Shown: positions 1 through 7,728 of the stretch, piece after piece
Layout: every line of letters starts with the position of its first letter
Numbering within the stretch: position 1 is the stretch's first letter
The notes under the pieces: generated by a model
Seen by the model: the letters and a program-made list of their open reading frames with translations, nothing else
Databases searched by the model: none
What the model was told of the DNA's origin: nothing
Position numbers and translations under genes: made by a program
Assembly (NCBI RefSeq): GCF_024721995.1
Contig: NZ_JANQBC010000007.1
Coordinates: 241,972 to 305,971 of the forward strand
DNA from: Paenibacillus radicibacter
GTDB lineage: Bacteria; Bacillota; Bacilli; Paenibacillales; NBRC-103111
Length of the DNA: 64,000 nt
Direction of reading: 5' to 3'

Positions 1-385
1 AATCATGATTACCCAGACATGCCCATTTGCCAAGTGGTGCTTGAAGTGTGCGTAGAAGTGCTGAACACTCCTTCGCATTTTCTACAATATGATCGAATAA
101 ATCTCCTGTAAAACAGATAAGGTCAGGTTCCAGCGCGTTTAGTTTTTCGACAACTGGCTTTAATTGATCCAAGTTATAGAAAAATCCTAGGTGTGTATCA
201 CTAATATGGGCAACACGTAAGCCATCAAGTGATGAGGGAAGACGTTTGCAAGGAAGTTCTACTTTCTTCGTTTCATAGTTGAATCGCTCGCCCCATATGG
301 CATAAGATCCTCCAGCGATTGCTGCAGCAGCAGTTGCGCCAAAACCCCATTTGATAAATTGTCGTCGCGATAGTTTTCGTTTCAT
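1..385 (-). CDS. Tat-exported metallophosphoesterase, N-terminal part (cut by window edge)
   Basis: Calcineurin-like phosphoesterase, probably acting outside the membrane. The N-terminus carries a twin-arginine signal (SRRQFIK at about residues 6-12) followed by an alanine-rich hydrophobic stretch. Metal-binding motifs follow in family order: SDTHLG, FTGDLFDH and GNHD, the last right at the window edge. The family (B. subtilis YkuE-like) is a known class of Tat substrates. I chose the ATG at 385 because GAGG lies 8 bases upstream; the in-frame ATG at 391 is too close to it. About 128 codons are visible and the C-terminus is missing. tatA lies two genes upstream on the same strand. Confidence 0.85.
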   Translation of the reverse strand, partial: MKRKLSRRQFIKWGFGATAAAAIAGGSYAIWGERFNYETKKVELPCKRLPSSLDGLRVAHISDTHLGFFYNLDQLKPVVEKLNALEPDLICFTGDLFDHIVENAKECSALLRTLQAPLGKWACLGNHD

Positions 386-473
386 CTGCATGTCCTCTCC
401 CATAGCGAATAAAAAAAGTGCCGCACCCAAACATGATATGGATAAGCGGCACCGATTAGAAGTCGTATGAAAA

Positions 474-1667
474 TTAGTAGTTCACGTCAGGTGTATAGCG
501 ATTGTTGGCATTCCAAAGTAAAAATTCATTTACTCCATTGTCTTTCAGTGCACGAATCTGCTCTTCCAGCTCACGTTTACCATACGTAATGTGACCAGGA
601 ACCCATGTGGCAGTGAAGTCTTGAATCCATGGACGAATAACAGGTTTTAAGCCCATACTTTCAATATGAGTAAGTTTCTTCGTCGTATCTTTGGAAGCGC
701 CATTGATGGTCACATAAGGAGCGGCATCTGGTACTTTAGCGCCAAACCAGCCTGTTGTGTAATGACTCGGATAGATCATAGGACAAATCACATTCACATT
801 CGCTGAGATCTTCTCAAAGTCTTGTCCAATCCCTTCAGCAGCAGGGACGGATGCCGCATATCCGAATATATCCACTGAGACACGAACTCCAAGGGGTTCT
901 AATTGTTCTCTTGCATATTTCGTAAAGGCAGATACAACTTCGATACGTGAACGCTCATCTTTGGTGTATTTCAATGTATTTGCTCGAGTTTCGAAACCTT
1001 CAGGGAATCGAACGTAATCGAATTGAATTTCTTTAAAGCCTGCTTTGGCTGCTTCTTTCGCAACTTCAATATTGTAATCCCATACTTCTTTGGCATACGG
1101 ATTCACGAAGCTTTCTTTCTTCCCATTTGCCCATAGGGTACCATCTGGATGAACGAAGGATAATTCCGGCTTTTTCTTGGAAAGAATCGAATCTTTAAAT
1201 ACGACTATTCGGGCAATTGGGTAAATTTGATGTTCATTCATTGTGGAGATGATTTTCGGCATGTCCGAAATCAATTTCTGTGTCGTATCCATTGCCTTAA
1301 GCTGTTCATTGCCTGTCTCCCAAGTAATATAGCCGTTGTCGTCTTTGACATCGATGACCATCGAGTTAAGTGCAGTATCATCAAGGAGTTTGACTAGTGA
1401 ATCGAATTTCTTAGCCCCACCAGCGCTGTAAGCGGTCAAGTAGATGCCTTTCACTTCAGGCGCATCTTTCTGTGGATCGACTTTGTTTGTTGGGAATAAA
1501 TGTGCAAGTGGGTCTTCTTTAGCCTGTGGATCTGCCGGCTTTGCAACAGCGACAGCTGTACTCTTCGCTTCGACGGATACTTTAGCAACTTGCTCGAATG
1601 TAACGTCAGGGCTTGTTGCAGACAGATTTCCCCATACCATGATTAAAGATGCGAGTAACATATCCAT
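474..1667 (-). CDS. Secreted glycosyl-hydrolase-like protein (DUF4015 family)
   Basis: 397 residues. After a short hydrophobic N-terminus (an uncleaved anchor or weak signal, without the usual positive charges) and a linker of about 50 residues, the rest matches the putative glycosyl hydrolase DUF4015 family, a TIM-barrel domain beginning near KGIYLTAYSAGG and including FDYVRFPE and IYPSHY segments typical of it. The substrate is unknown; family members are thought to act on envelope polysaccharide. A stop codon immediately precedes the ATG at 1667 so the start cannot lie further upstream; GAGAGG lies 11 bases before it. It sits between tatA and the Tat phosphoesterase, with a terminator separating it from tatA. 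Confidence 0.8.
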   Translation of the reverse strand: MDMLLASLIMVWGNLSATSPDVTFEQVAKVSVEAKSTAVAVAKPADPQAKEDPLAHLFPTNKVDPQKDAPEVKGIYLTAYSAGGAKKFDSLVKLLDDTALNSMVIDVKDDNGYITWETGNEQLKAMDTTQKLISDMPKIISTMNEHQIYPIARIVVFKDSILSKKKPELSFVHPDGTLWANGKKESFVNPYAKEVWDYNIEVAKEAAKAGFKEIQFDYVRFPEGFETRANTLKYTKDERSRIEVVSAFTKYAREQLEPLGVRVSVDIFGYAASVPAAEGIGQDFEKISANVNVICPMIYPSHYTTGWFGAKVPDAAPYVTINGASKDTTKKLTHIESMGLKPVIRPWIQDFTATWVPGHITYGKRELEEQIRALKDNGVNEFLLWNANNRYTPDVNY

Positions 1668-1760
1668 GTGTCAATTTTCCTCTCTTATTTACGTACTCGT
1701 TCTATTATAAATCAATAGATTACAATCGCACAGAGGGAAACTATTAAAATATTTTGACAC

Positions 1761-1792
1761 AAAAAAACCTGCCGAAGTGTAGGGCAGGCTTT
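1761..1792 (-). terminator. Rho-independent terminator of tatA
   Basis: On the minus strand the arms GCCTGCC and GGCAGG flank an 8-base loop and are followed by seven T. It ends the tatA transcript before the DUF4015 gene. Confidence 0.8.
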
Positions 1793-1814
1793 CATACTTA
1801 TCGTATGTAACGGT

Positions 1815-2045
1815 TTATTTGTGCTGGGTTTGGGCTTGTTCATCTGAACGAATGACTTCAGCTGTTGGAATTTCCTTCTTAGATTGCGCATCGCTTGAAG
1901 AAGTGGATGTTCCATTTGTTGCATCTTTAAATTCTCTAAACATTTTACCCATGCCGCGTCCTAGTTCTGGAAGCTTGTTCGGTCCGAATAACAATAGAGC
2001 GACAACCGCAATTAATATAATGTGCCAAGGTGAGAATGCACCCAT
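1815..2045 (-). CDS. tatA: Twin-arginine translocase subunit TatA/TatE
   Basis: Pore-forming subunit of the Tat export pathway. 76 residues: one N-terminal membrane segment ([14 protein letters not shown]), the conserved [14 protein letters not shown] hinge and start of the amphipathic helix, then a polar tail. I chose the ATG at 2045 because GGAGG lies 8 bases upstream; the longer frame starting 15 bases earlier would place its start inside that site. No tatC is visible in the window, so the receptor subunit must be encoded elsewhere. A Tat substrate gene lies about 1.4 kb downstream on the same strand. Confidence 0.93.
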   Translation of the reverse strand: MGAFSPWHIILIAVVALLLFGPNKLPELGRGMGKMFREFKDATNGTSTSSSDAQSKKEIPTAEVIRSDEQAQTQHK

Positions 2046-2158
2046 AACTAACACCTCCAAATATTTAATATCATAGCATGAAATATAGGGCGTTTATACA
2101 GCATCTCTATGATAATTATTACAAAAATACAACATTTTGCGCAAAAAAGAAAACGCCT

Positions 2159-2347
2159 TTAGTGGAGCAAGGCGTCTTTGCGGTGTTCCGTTATGCTAAT
2201 TTGAATAATTTCGATGACATCCTCGGGATCTAGGCGATCCAATCCGTATCGTAGTACGATATCAGATTCAAGCTCATCCGACTTGAGGAATGAGTAGAGC
2301 TCGGGTGTCAAGTTCATCACAATTCTAGACAGTTTTACGGTTTCCAT
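2159..2347 (-). CDS. Small conserved-looking hypothetical protein
   Basis: 62 residues, mostly helical, no membrane segment and no motif I recognise. The start ATG at 2347 has GGAAGGG 8 bases upstream; the longer GTG start at 2356 would overlap that site. It lies between tatA and the YitT gene, all on the minus strand. Function unknown. That it is a gene rests on the ribosome binding site and on the absence of a better frame. Confidence 0.6.
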   Translation of the reverse strand: METVKLSRIVMNLTPELYSFLKSDELESDIVLRYGLDRLDPEDVIEIIQISITEHRKDALLH

Positions 2348-2475
2348 CTCCCTCACCCTTCCAATCTCATGATTAGAAAATGACTTAGCAGAAATACCTT
2401 TAAAACCAGATCGAAATCGAAATGAAATTCAATGTTATTATATCACAATTAATTGGAAATGACAGGGTGTTTCAA

Positions 2476-3297
2476 TTAGGACAAACGATTGAATTTCCCC
2501 CAAATTCCTGCTGTCTCCACAATGTTGACGAATGCGTCCTCATCAACGGATTCTACAATCCGTTTAAGCTCGACGAGCTCATACCTTGTTATAACCGTCA
2601 TGAGGACGTCACTTGGCATACTCGAGTACGCACCCTCGGCCTTTAAGATGGTTACTCCACGCGGTGTGCGCAGCATTTTTTCGAGCATTTGTTCTTTCTT
2701 TGAAGTGACAATAAAAGCTGTAACTTTCACATGTTTAATGTGGAGCATGTCCACAACAACACCCGTAATATAGATGGCTAACATTGAATATAGGGCTAAA
2801 TCCCAGTTATCTTTAAAGTAACCTAGAGCTGCGATCACGACTCCATTGAGTACGATAAGAACGCCGCCAAGGGGGAAGTCGTAATGTCTAGTCAGAATTG
2901 ATCCTACAATATCGAACCCAGCACTAGAACCGCCAATGCGCAGCAATAAACCTGTTCCGGTTCCAATGAGCACTCCGCCGAATACAGCGGCAAGGATCGG
3001 TGCGTGTACAAAACCATCCGTTGGAATGAATGTCATCATCCAAGAAGTTATGGCCACGGACAGTAAGCTGATAATAATAAAACGACGTCCAATCACGACA
3101 AAACCCCAGACAATGATTGGTAAATTTAATAGGAAGTAAAGGATCGGAATATGCAGATCGCTAAAGTATCCGATAAGCATTGCAATCCCGGAAATACCGC
3201 CTGCTAATAGCTGATGAGGGATTAAAAATTGATTGAATCCAATTGAGATAAGCAAGTTTGCAACTAGGATAATAAATATATCCATGACCTTTTTCAA
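2476..3297 (-). CDS. YitT family membrane protein (DUF161 / DUF2179)
   Basis: 273 residues. Five or so membrane segments in the first 170 residues contain the YitT glycine-rich signatures (LLAGGISGIAMLIGY, GGVLIGTGTGLLLRIGGSSAG), followed by the soluble C-terminal DUF2179 domain from about residue 190. Members are inner-membrane proteins of unproven function. The start is a TTG at 3297 with AGGTG 7-8 bases upstream. The upstream region to 3440 is AT-rich and presumably carries its promoter. Confidence 0.85.
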   Translation of the reverse strand: MKKVMDIFIILVANLLISIGFNQFLIPHQLLAGGISGIAMLIGYFSDLHIPILYFLLNLPIIVWGFVVIGRRFIIISLLSVAITSWMMTFIPTDGFVHAPILAAVFGGVLIGTGTGLLLRIGGSSAGFDIVGSILTRHYDFPLGGVLIVLNGVVIAALGYFKDNWDLALYSMLAIYITGVVVDMLHIKHVKVTAFIVTSKKEQMLEKMLRTPRGVTILKAEGAYSSMPSDVLMTVITRYELVELKRIVESVDEDAFVNIVETAGIWGKFNRLS

Positions 3298-3444
3298 AAA
3301 ATATCACCTCGGCAGATTATATAAAACAATCCTGAGTATAATACAAAACAAAAAAACTGCAATATGTCTGGTGTTAAATGAAAAATAAAATAAATATTCC
3401 AATTATTGTAGTTTGGCATAAATATAAATTGTGTATAAGTGGGG

Positions 3445-3475
3445 TTGGAAAAAAGTGAAGAGATTATGCTATACT
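3445..3475 (+). promoter_or_regulatory. Probable sigma-A promoter with extended -10 for the DEAD-box helicase leader
   Basis: TTGGAA at 3445-3450 and TATACT at 3470-3475, preceded by TG one base earlier (TGCTATACT, an extended -10). Spacing is 19, slightly long, which the extended -10 can compensate. It would give a leader of about 240 bases before the helicase. Confidence 0.55.
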
Positions 3476-3606
3476 ACTTTAGAGTGTTCTTAAGAACGGA
3501 TTTCTTTTACAAAAGGTAGCAAAGACTGTCGATGCTGTCGATGCATCATAATCATCTTCGAAATGAAGACTAGATAAAGTGGAAGATAGAAGTCGTCCTT
3601 AAGGAT

Positions 3607-3687
3607 ATGACTAAGAGAAGAGGCCTGTGGAGTCTGGCCGCCACATTAATGTTTGCGCGAAACGTTGATCCCCGGATGGACTCGTAG
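3607..3687 (+). CDS. Possible leader peptide in the helicase 5' UTR
   Basis: 26-codon frame inside the long leader of the DEAD-box gene, ending TAG at 3685, 34 bases before the helicase start. AAGGAT lies immediately upstream of its ATG, an unusually tight spacing. The peptide is basic then hydrophobic then acidic. The leader also contains a tandem 9-base repeat TGTCGATGC at 3527-3535 and 3536-3544. Translation is not shown by the sequence, so this is tentative; the RNA may act through structure instead. Confidence 0.3.
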   Translation: MTKRRGLWSLAATLMFARNVDPRMDS

Positions 3688-3721
3688 GAGCCTGCTTAAA
3701 TTAAAGGAGACAAAGATTAAA

Positions 3722-5365
3722 TTGAAGACTTTTCAAGAGCTAGGACTAGAACCAAAAATTTTACGTGCGATTACAGAGATGGGTTTTGAAGAAGCAACAC
3801 CCATTCAAGAAAAAACAATTCCACTCGCAATGGAAGGCCGCGACCTAATCGGTCAGGCACAAACAGGTACAGGTAAAACCGCTGCTTTCGGTATTCCGTT
3901 GTTGAATAAAATCGAAATGAGCGAAGATCGGATTATTGCTCTAATTATGTGCCCAACCCGTGAACTTGCGATTCAAGTAGCGGAAGAAATCGGGAAATTG
4001 GGTCGTTTCAAGGGAGTTCGTTCCCTTCCAATCTATGGCGGTCAAGATATCGTTAAACAAATTCGCGCATTGAAAAAGAAACCACAAATCATTATCGGTA
4101 CACCAGGACGTTTGCTTGACCATATTAACCGTAAGACAATCAAGCTTGACGATGTACAAACGGTAGTATTGGATGAAGCAGATGAAATGCTGGATATGGG
4201 CTTCATGGAAGATATCCAATCCATCTTGAAGCTTGTACCAAGCGAGCGTCACACCATGTTGTTCTCGGCTACTATGCCTCCGAACATCCAAAGATTGGCT
4301 CAACAATTCCTAACTAACCCTGAACACGTATCTGTGATTCCAAAGCAAGTAAGTGCACCACTTATTGCACAAGCTTACATTGAGATTCATGAGAGACAAA
4401 AGTTCGACGCGCTTGCTCGCTTGCTTGATATGGAATCTCCAGATCTTGCAATCATCTTCGGTCGTACGAAGCGTCGTGTTGATGAGCTATCTGAAGCCCT
4501 TCAAAAGCGTGGATATGCAGCAGAAGGCTTGCATGGTGACTTGTCCCAAAACCAACGTGACAACGTAATGCGTAAGTTCCGTGATGGCAGCATTGACGTA
4601 CTTGTTGCAACAGACGTTGCAGCTCGTGGTCTAGACGTATCTGGCGTTACACACGTTGTGAACTTCGACCTTCCACAAGACCCTGAGAGCTATGTACACC
4701 GTATCGGTCGTACAGGACGTGCAGGTAAAGAAGGTACAGCTTGGACATTCGTAACACCTCGTGAGATCGATCACTTGCATTTCATCGAGAAAATGACGCG
4801 TCACAAAATTACGAAGAAACCTTTGCCAAGCATTGCTGAAGCAATGGAAGGTAAGCAAAAAGTTACAGCTGAGCGCATTCTTGAATTATTGCAAAATGAT
4901 GCTCAATCCGAATACAAAGGCGTAGCAATCCAACTTCTAGAGCAATATGACTCTGTAAACTTGCTTGCTGCTGCTCTTAAATTATTAACAGGCGATAAGA
5001 AGGAAGTTAATGTTGAATTGACTCCTGAAGATCCAATCCGTGCAAAAAGACGTCGTCCAGACGTTCGCTCCAATGGTCGTCGTATGGGCGCTCCTTATGG
5101 TGGCGGTGGTGAAAGACGCAATGACCGTTCCAGTGGTGGTTCCTACAACCGCGGCGGAAACCGTGAAGGTGGAAGCAGCCGTCCTTACTACAACCGTGAT
5201 GGTGGATCTCGTGATGGTGGATCTCGTGATAGCGGCTCCCGTGATGGTAACCGTTCTTCTAACCGTGATCGCGGCAGCTATGGCGGCGGCGAGCGCAGAG
5301 AACGCAGCTACTCCGGTGGTGGAGATCGCAACCGTTCGAAGCGTCAAGAAGAAGTTCAATCCTAA
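3722..5365 (+). CDS. cshA: DEAD-box ATP-dependent RNA helicase with RG-rich tail
   Basis: 547 residues. All helicase motifs are present in order: Q motif (GFEEATPIQ), [39 protein letters not shown] and [10 protein letters not shown]-terminal domain and a tail rich in Gly, Arg, Ser and Asp (from about residue 440) follow, as in CshA/DeaD RNA-remodelling helicases linked to cold adaptation, ribosome assembly and the degradosome. I place the start at TTG 3722 because the protein then begins [11 protein letters not shown] as in the family; the site AAAGGAG lies 12 bases upstream, which is long. An ATT at 3716 would have better spacing but is a rare start. Long structured leader suggests post-transcriptional control. 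Confidence 0.9.
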   Translation: MKTFQELGLEPKILRAITEMGFEEATPIQEKTIPLAMEGRDLIGQAQTGTGKTAAFGIPLLNKIEMSEDRIIALIMCPTRELAIQVAEEIGKLGRFKGVRSLPIYGGQDIVKQIRALKKKPQIIIGTPGRLLDHINRKTIKLDDVQTVVLDEADEMLDMGFMEDIQSILKLVPSERHTMLFSATMPPNIQRLAQQFLTNPEHVSVIPKQVSAPLIAQAYIEIHERQKFDALARLLDMESPDLAIIFGRTKRRVDELSEALQKRGYAAEGLHGDLSQNQRDNVMRKFRDGSIDVLVATDVAARGLDVSGVTHVVNFDLPQDPESYVHRIGRTGRAGKEGTAWTFVTPREIDHLHFIEKMTRHKITKKPLPSIAEAMEGKQKVTAERILELLQNDAQSEYKGVAIQLLEQYDSVNLLAAALKLLTGDKKEVNVELTPEDPIRAKRRRPDVRSNGRRMGAPYGGGGERRNDRSSGGSYNRGGNREGGSSRPYYNRDGGSRDGGSRDSGSRDGNRSSNRDRGSYGGGERRERSYSGGGDRNRSKRQEEVQS

Positions 5366-5378
5366 TCAACACAATGAT

Positions 5379-5409
5379 CGAGGGCACTTTAAGTGTCCTC
5401 GTTTTTTTT
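5379..5409 (+). terminator. Terminator of the DEAD-box helicase gene
   Basis: Hairpin with arms CGAGGgCACTT and AAGTGtCCTCG followed by eight T. Confidence 0.85.
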
Positions 5410-5524
5410 GCGCGTTTCGCAATACATTAATAATTCCCAAACTCTATCGGAATAAGGCTTTTTACGTTATAATTAATAGACATTCACCTATAAGAATTAA
5501 GAGCAAGAAGAGGGGGCCTTTATT

Positions 5525-6298
5525 GTGGAATTAAAAGGTTTTATGGGGGGCGCCTATCGGATATCAGAATGGATCATGCGCCTTGCTTTTTCAAACTTAA
5601 TGTGGCTTGTATGCTCGCTATTTGTACCGTTTATTCCCATAATGATGCTGTTTATGATTGATCCAGCTACAGCGCCGGAAGGATTCTACATCCAAACTTT
5701 TGTGCTCATGGGGATCATCGCACCGTTTACAATCTTCCCAGCTACAGCAGCGATGTTTACATTGATCCGTAAATGGATACAAGGTGTAGACGATGTGCCG
5801 ATGCTGCGTACGTTCTTTAAAGGGTACAAGGAAAACTATGTACAAGCGATGTTAGGCGGTATTCTGGCTATGCTTGCAACCGCTATTATTTATGTGGATT
5901 ATAAATTTTTCATGTCAAAAGGCGGCACTTGGAGTTTCTTAGCGATATTCTTTATTGTATTCTCCATTATTTTCGTCGCAGCACTATTTAATTTCTTCTG
6001 TATTATGGTGCACTTGAAAATGAAGTTCTTTGGACTCGTGAAAAATGCGTTCTTGCTTACAATCGCTCATCCGATCGCATCGATATTGTTGCTTGTTGTA
6101 ACAGGCGTGATCTGGTACTTCTCCTATTTCCAATTCACTTTCTTAGTTATTTTCTTCAGTGGAAGCGTTTCTACGTTCTTTATTTACTGGCAGTTCAATC
6201 GCATTTTTGCAAGACTGCAAGCAAAGGCTGAGGAAAACCAAGAAAAAGCAAATGAAGAAGCAGATCTTGATGAGGCGGAACAATTGCCAACTCGCTAA
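5525..6298 (+). CDS. YesL family (DUF624) membrane protein
   Basis: 257 residues with six predicted membrane segments and the DUF624/YesL pattern: N-terminal RISEWIMRLAFSNLMWLVC, the IFPATAAMFTLIRKW segment and a hydrophobic C-terminal half ending in a charged tail. YesL proteins often sit with carbohydrate-uptake genes but their role is unknown; here there is no such context. GTG start at 5525 with GAGGGGG 8 bases upstream. It is the last gene before the 6S RNA promoter. Confidence 0.8.
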   Translation: MELKGFMGGAYRISEWIMRLAFSNLMWLVCSLFVPFIPIMMLFMIDPATAPEGFYIQTFVLMGIIAPFTIFPATAAMFTLIRKWIQGVDDVPMLRTFFKGYKENYVQAMLGGILAMLATAIIYVDYKFFMSKGGTWSFLAIFFIVFSIIFVAALFNFFCIMVHLKMKFFGLVKNAFLLTIAHPIASILLLVVTGVIWYFSYFQFTFLVIFFSGSVSTFFIYWQFNRIFARLQAKAEENQEKANEEADLDEAEQLPTR

Positions 6299-6300
6299 AC

Positions 6301-6329
6301 TTGAAATGTTTAATTGACTGCTTTATAAT
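6301..6329 (+). promoter_or_regulatory. Strong sigma-A promoter of the 6S RNA
   Basis: TTGAAA at 6301-6306, exactly 17 bases, then TATAAT at 6324-6329. Transcription would begin near 6336, just before the closing stem of the RNA. Confidence 0.85.
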
Positions 6330-6335
6330 ATGTTT

Positions 6336-6528
6336 ACATCCTGCGATGTACGTTACGATTTTAAGTTGTTTTGAACCAATGACGAGTTTCTAGGGAGACC
6401 CACATTGCGACGTAGCTGACATGCCTTGCCATTATGCCAAGGACCTCAAAAGCGTCGCTGCGGTCACCCACCTGCGAGAGCAGGTTCGAAACACAAAAAT
6501 CGGACGGCATCGCGGGTTTTTCTTTTTT
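6336..6528 (+). ncRNA. ssrS: 6S RNA
   Basis: About 190 bases without a reading frame, from a consensus promoter to a T-run. The two ends fold into a long closing stem: 6340-6348 pairs with 6508-6516 over nine bases, and 6373-6377 pairs with 6483-6487. An apical arm is closed by GCGACG (6407-6412) with CGTCGC (6453-6458) and capped by CCTTG / CAAGG. Between them is an internal bubble whose 3' side holds a small hairpin CTGC-GAGA-GCAG (6472-6483). This is the open-promoter-mimic architecture of 6S RNA, which binds sigma-A RNA polymerase. Identification is by structure, not by a database match. Confidence 0.75.
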
Positions 6529-6547
6529 AATACGAATAAATCAAGTA

Positions 6548-6583
6548 GAGTCTCTGGATGTTTTTGATCTAGAGGCTTTTTCT
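6548..6583 (+). terminator. Second terminator-like hairpin after the 6S RNA
   Basis: Arms GTCTCTGGAT and GATCTAGAGGC pair with G-U pairs and are followed by five T and a C-interrupted T-run. It shields the next gene from read-through. Confidence 0.55.
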
Positions 6584-6657
6584 TCATGCTAAACAGTGGT
6601 ATGATAGAGTATAGTTCTCAAGGCCTGTATGCTATATTCTTCAAAGGAGGAAGTCAG

Positions 6658-7044
6658 TTGTTAAAGCGTATTTTGGTTGGTTTAGTTCGAAGTCATGAAC
6701 AGACCGGGGAAAAAGCGAAGGACCCTGCTTTAAAAACGAAGTACTATAAGATGTCGAGGGATAAGCTGTGGGATGAAGTCATCCACTTGCTCAATAAAAC
6801 GCAAGGTTACAAAATCCTTCATGAAGTGAAGTCCGTAGGGGAGATCGTCGTAGAAAAGAAGACAGTGTCTGGCAGAAGACAAGATATCACTTTGACATTG
6901 TATGGTATTAATCCGCTCAAGTCAGCGATTGATATTTATTCCGCTTCAAGAGGGTCGCTCGGTGATTTAGGCTCTAACTACCGTACGATATTAGAAATTT
7001 ACAAATTACTTGACGCGAAGCTTGAGTTAAGTAAAATTACGTAA
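6658..7044 (+). CDS. Small cytosolic protein, DUF1499-like
   Basis: 128 residues from TTG 6658, with AAAGGAGG 7 bases upstream. The longer frame (from 6586) begins inside the preceding terminator region and has no ribosome binding site. The C-terminal half (IDIYSASRGSLGDLGSNYR followed by a helical end) resembles the conserved end of DUF1499 proteins, whose function is unknown. The likeness is from memory of the family pattern and is moderate. Transcribed alone, ending in a shared terminator with tpx. Confidence 0.65.
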   Translation: MLKRILVGLVRSHEQTGEKAKDPALKTKYYKMSRDKLWDEVIHLLNKTQGYKILHEVKSVGEIVVEKKTVSGRRQDITLTLYGINPLKSAIDIYSASRGSLGDLGSNYRTILEIYKLLDAKLELSKIT

Positions 7045-7052
7045 TTTCAGTT

Positions 7053-7105
7053 AAAAAAACAGCAGAGTTCGAAATGTCATGGGTGACGTTTCAACTCTGC
7101 TGTTG
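7053..7105. terminator. Bidirectional terminator between the DUF1499-like gene and tpx
   Basis: Arms CAGCAGAGTT and AACTCTGCTG with A-run on the left and T-rich tract on the right, so it can work for both convergent genes. Confidence 0.8.
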
Positions 7106-7123
7106 TTGTGTTTAATGTCAGAA

Positions 7124-7642
7124 TTATACGAGTTTCTTGACAGCTTCGATCGCTGCTTCATAGTTCGGGTGTTCTGTCATTTCGGATAAGTATTCTACAT
7201 ATTGAATGGTGTTGTTCGCATCGATAACGAAGATTGAACGCATATCCAATTGGAATTCTTTGATCAATACGCCATAAGCAAGACCAAAGGAATTTGTTTT
7301 GTAGTCAGAAAGTGTTTCAACTTTGTCGATACCTGCAGCACCGCACCAGCGAGCTTGTGCAAATGGTAAGTCAGCGGAGATTGTAAGAATAGCAACATTC
7401 TCACCCAAATTAGCTGCTTCTTCGTTGAAACGACGAGTTTGTGCATCACATACACCTGTATCAAGTGAAGGGACTACAGAAATTAGCTTTACTTTTCCTG
7501 CATAATCTGCGAGAGTAGCTTCTGTAAGCAAGTTTTTGTTAACTGTGAAATCAGGAGCTTGATCCCCAACCTTTAACTCGGGTCCAACAAGTGTAAGGGG
7601 AGCGCCTTTAAAAGTAGAAACGTCATTACGTTCGATTGACAT
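7124..7642 (-). CDS. tpx: Thiol peroxidase
   Basis: 172 residues, full length. Atypical 2-Cys peroxiredoxin of the Tpx group that reduces hydroperoxides using thioredoxin. The peroxidatic cysteine is C65 in the motif SLDTGVCDAQTRRF and the resolving cysteine is C100 in ARWCGAAGI. ATG start with AGGAGG 8 bases upstream. It is divergent from a GltC-like LysR gene; the 87-base shared region holds its own promoter and a perfect 15-base palindrome in the 5' UTR, which suggests local regulation. Confidence 0.95.
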   Translation of the reverse strand: MSIERNDVSTFKGAPLTLVGPELKVGDQAPDFTVNKNLLTEATLADYAGKVKLISVVPSLDTGVCDAQTRRFNEEAANLGENVAILTISADLPFAQARWCGAAGIDKVETLSDYKTNSFGLAYGVLIKEFQLDMRSIFVIDANNTIQYVEYLSEMTEHPNYEAAIEAVKKLV

Positions 7643-7655
7643 GGTTAATTCCTCC

Positions 7656-7670
7656 TCTATGTAACATAGA
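7656..7670. promoter_or_regulatory. Palindromic operator candidate in the tpx leader
   Basis: TCTATGTAACATAGA is a perfect 7-base inverted repeat around one central base. It lies between the tpx -10 box and its ribosome binding site. The binding protein is unknown; the divergent LysR gene is one candidate. Confidence 0.45.
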
Positions 7671-7695
7671 AAAATTGAAAAATTTGAACTTATTT

Positions 7696-7725
7696 ATTAT
7701 AAGCTGTTTGGAAGGAGATTGTCCA
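7696..7725 (-). promoter_or_regulatory. tpx promoter
   Basis: On the minus strand TGGACA (7720-7725) and TATAAT (7696-7701) are 18 bases apart. The -35 box lies 3 bases before the GTG start of the divergent LysR gene, so regulator and peroxidase share control DNA. Confidence 0.6.
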
Positions 7726-7728
7726 CTC

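Noticed and set aside
4985..5359. Long minus-strand frame opposite the RG-rich tail of the DEAD-box helicase
   Set aside because: Its Ala/Thr/Val-rich translation is the shadow of Gly/Arg/Ser codons on the real strand; no ribosome binding site.
5040..5534. Plus-strand frame of 164 codons overlapping the helicase tail and yesL start
   Set aside because: Low-complexity shadow frame that runs through the helicase terminator.
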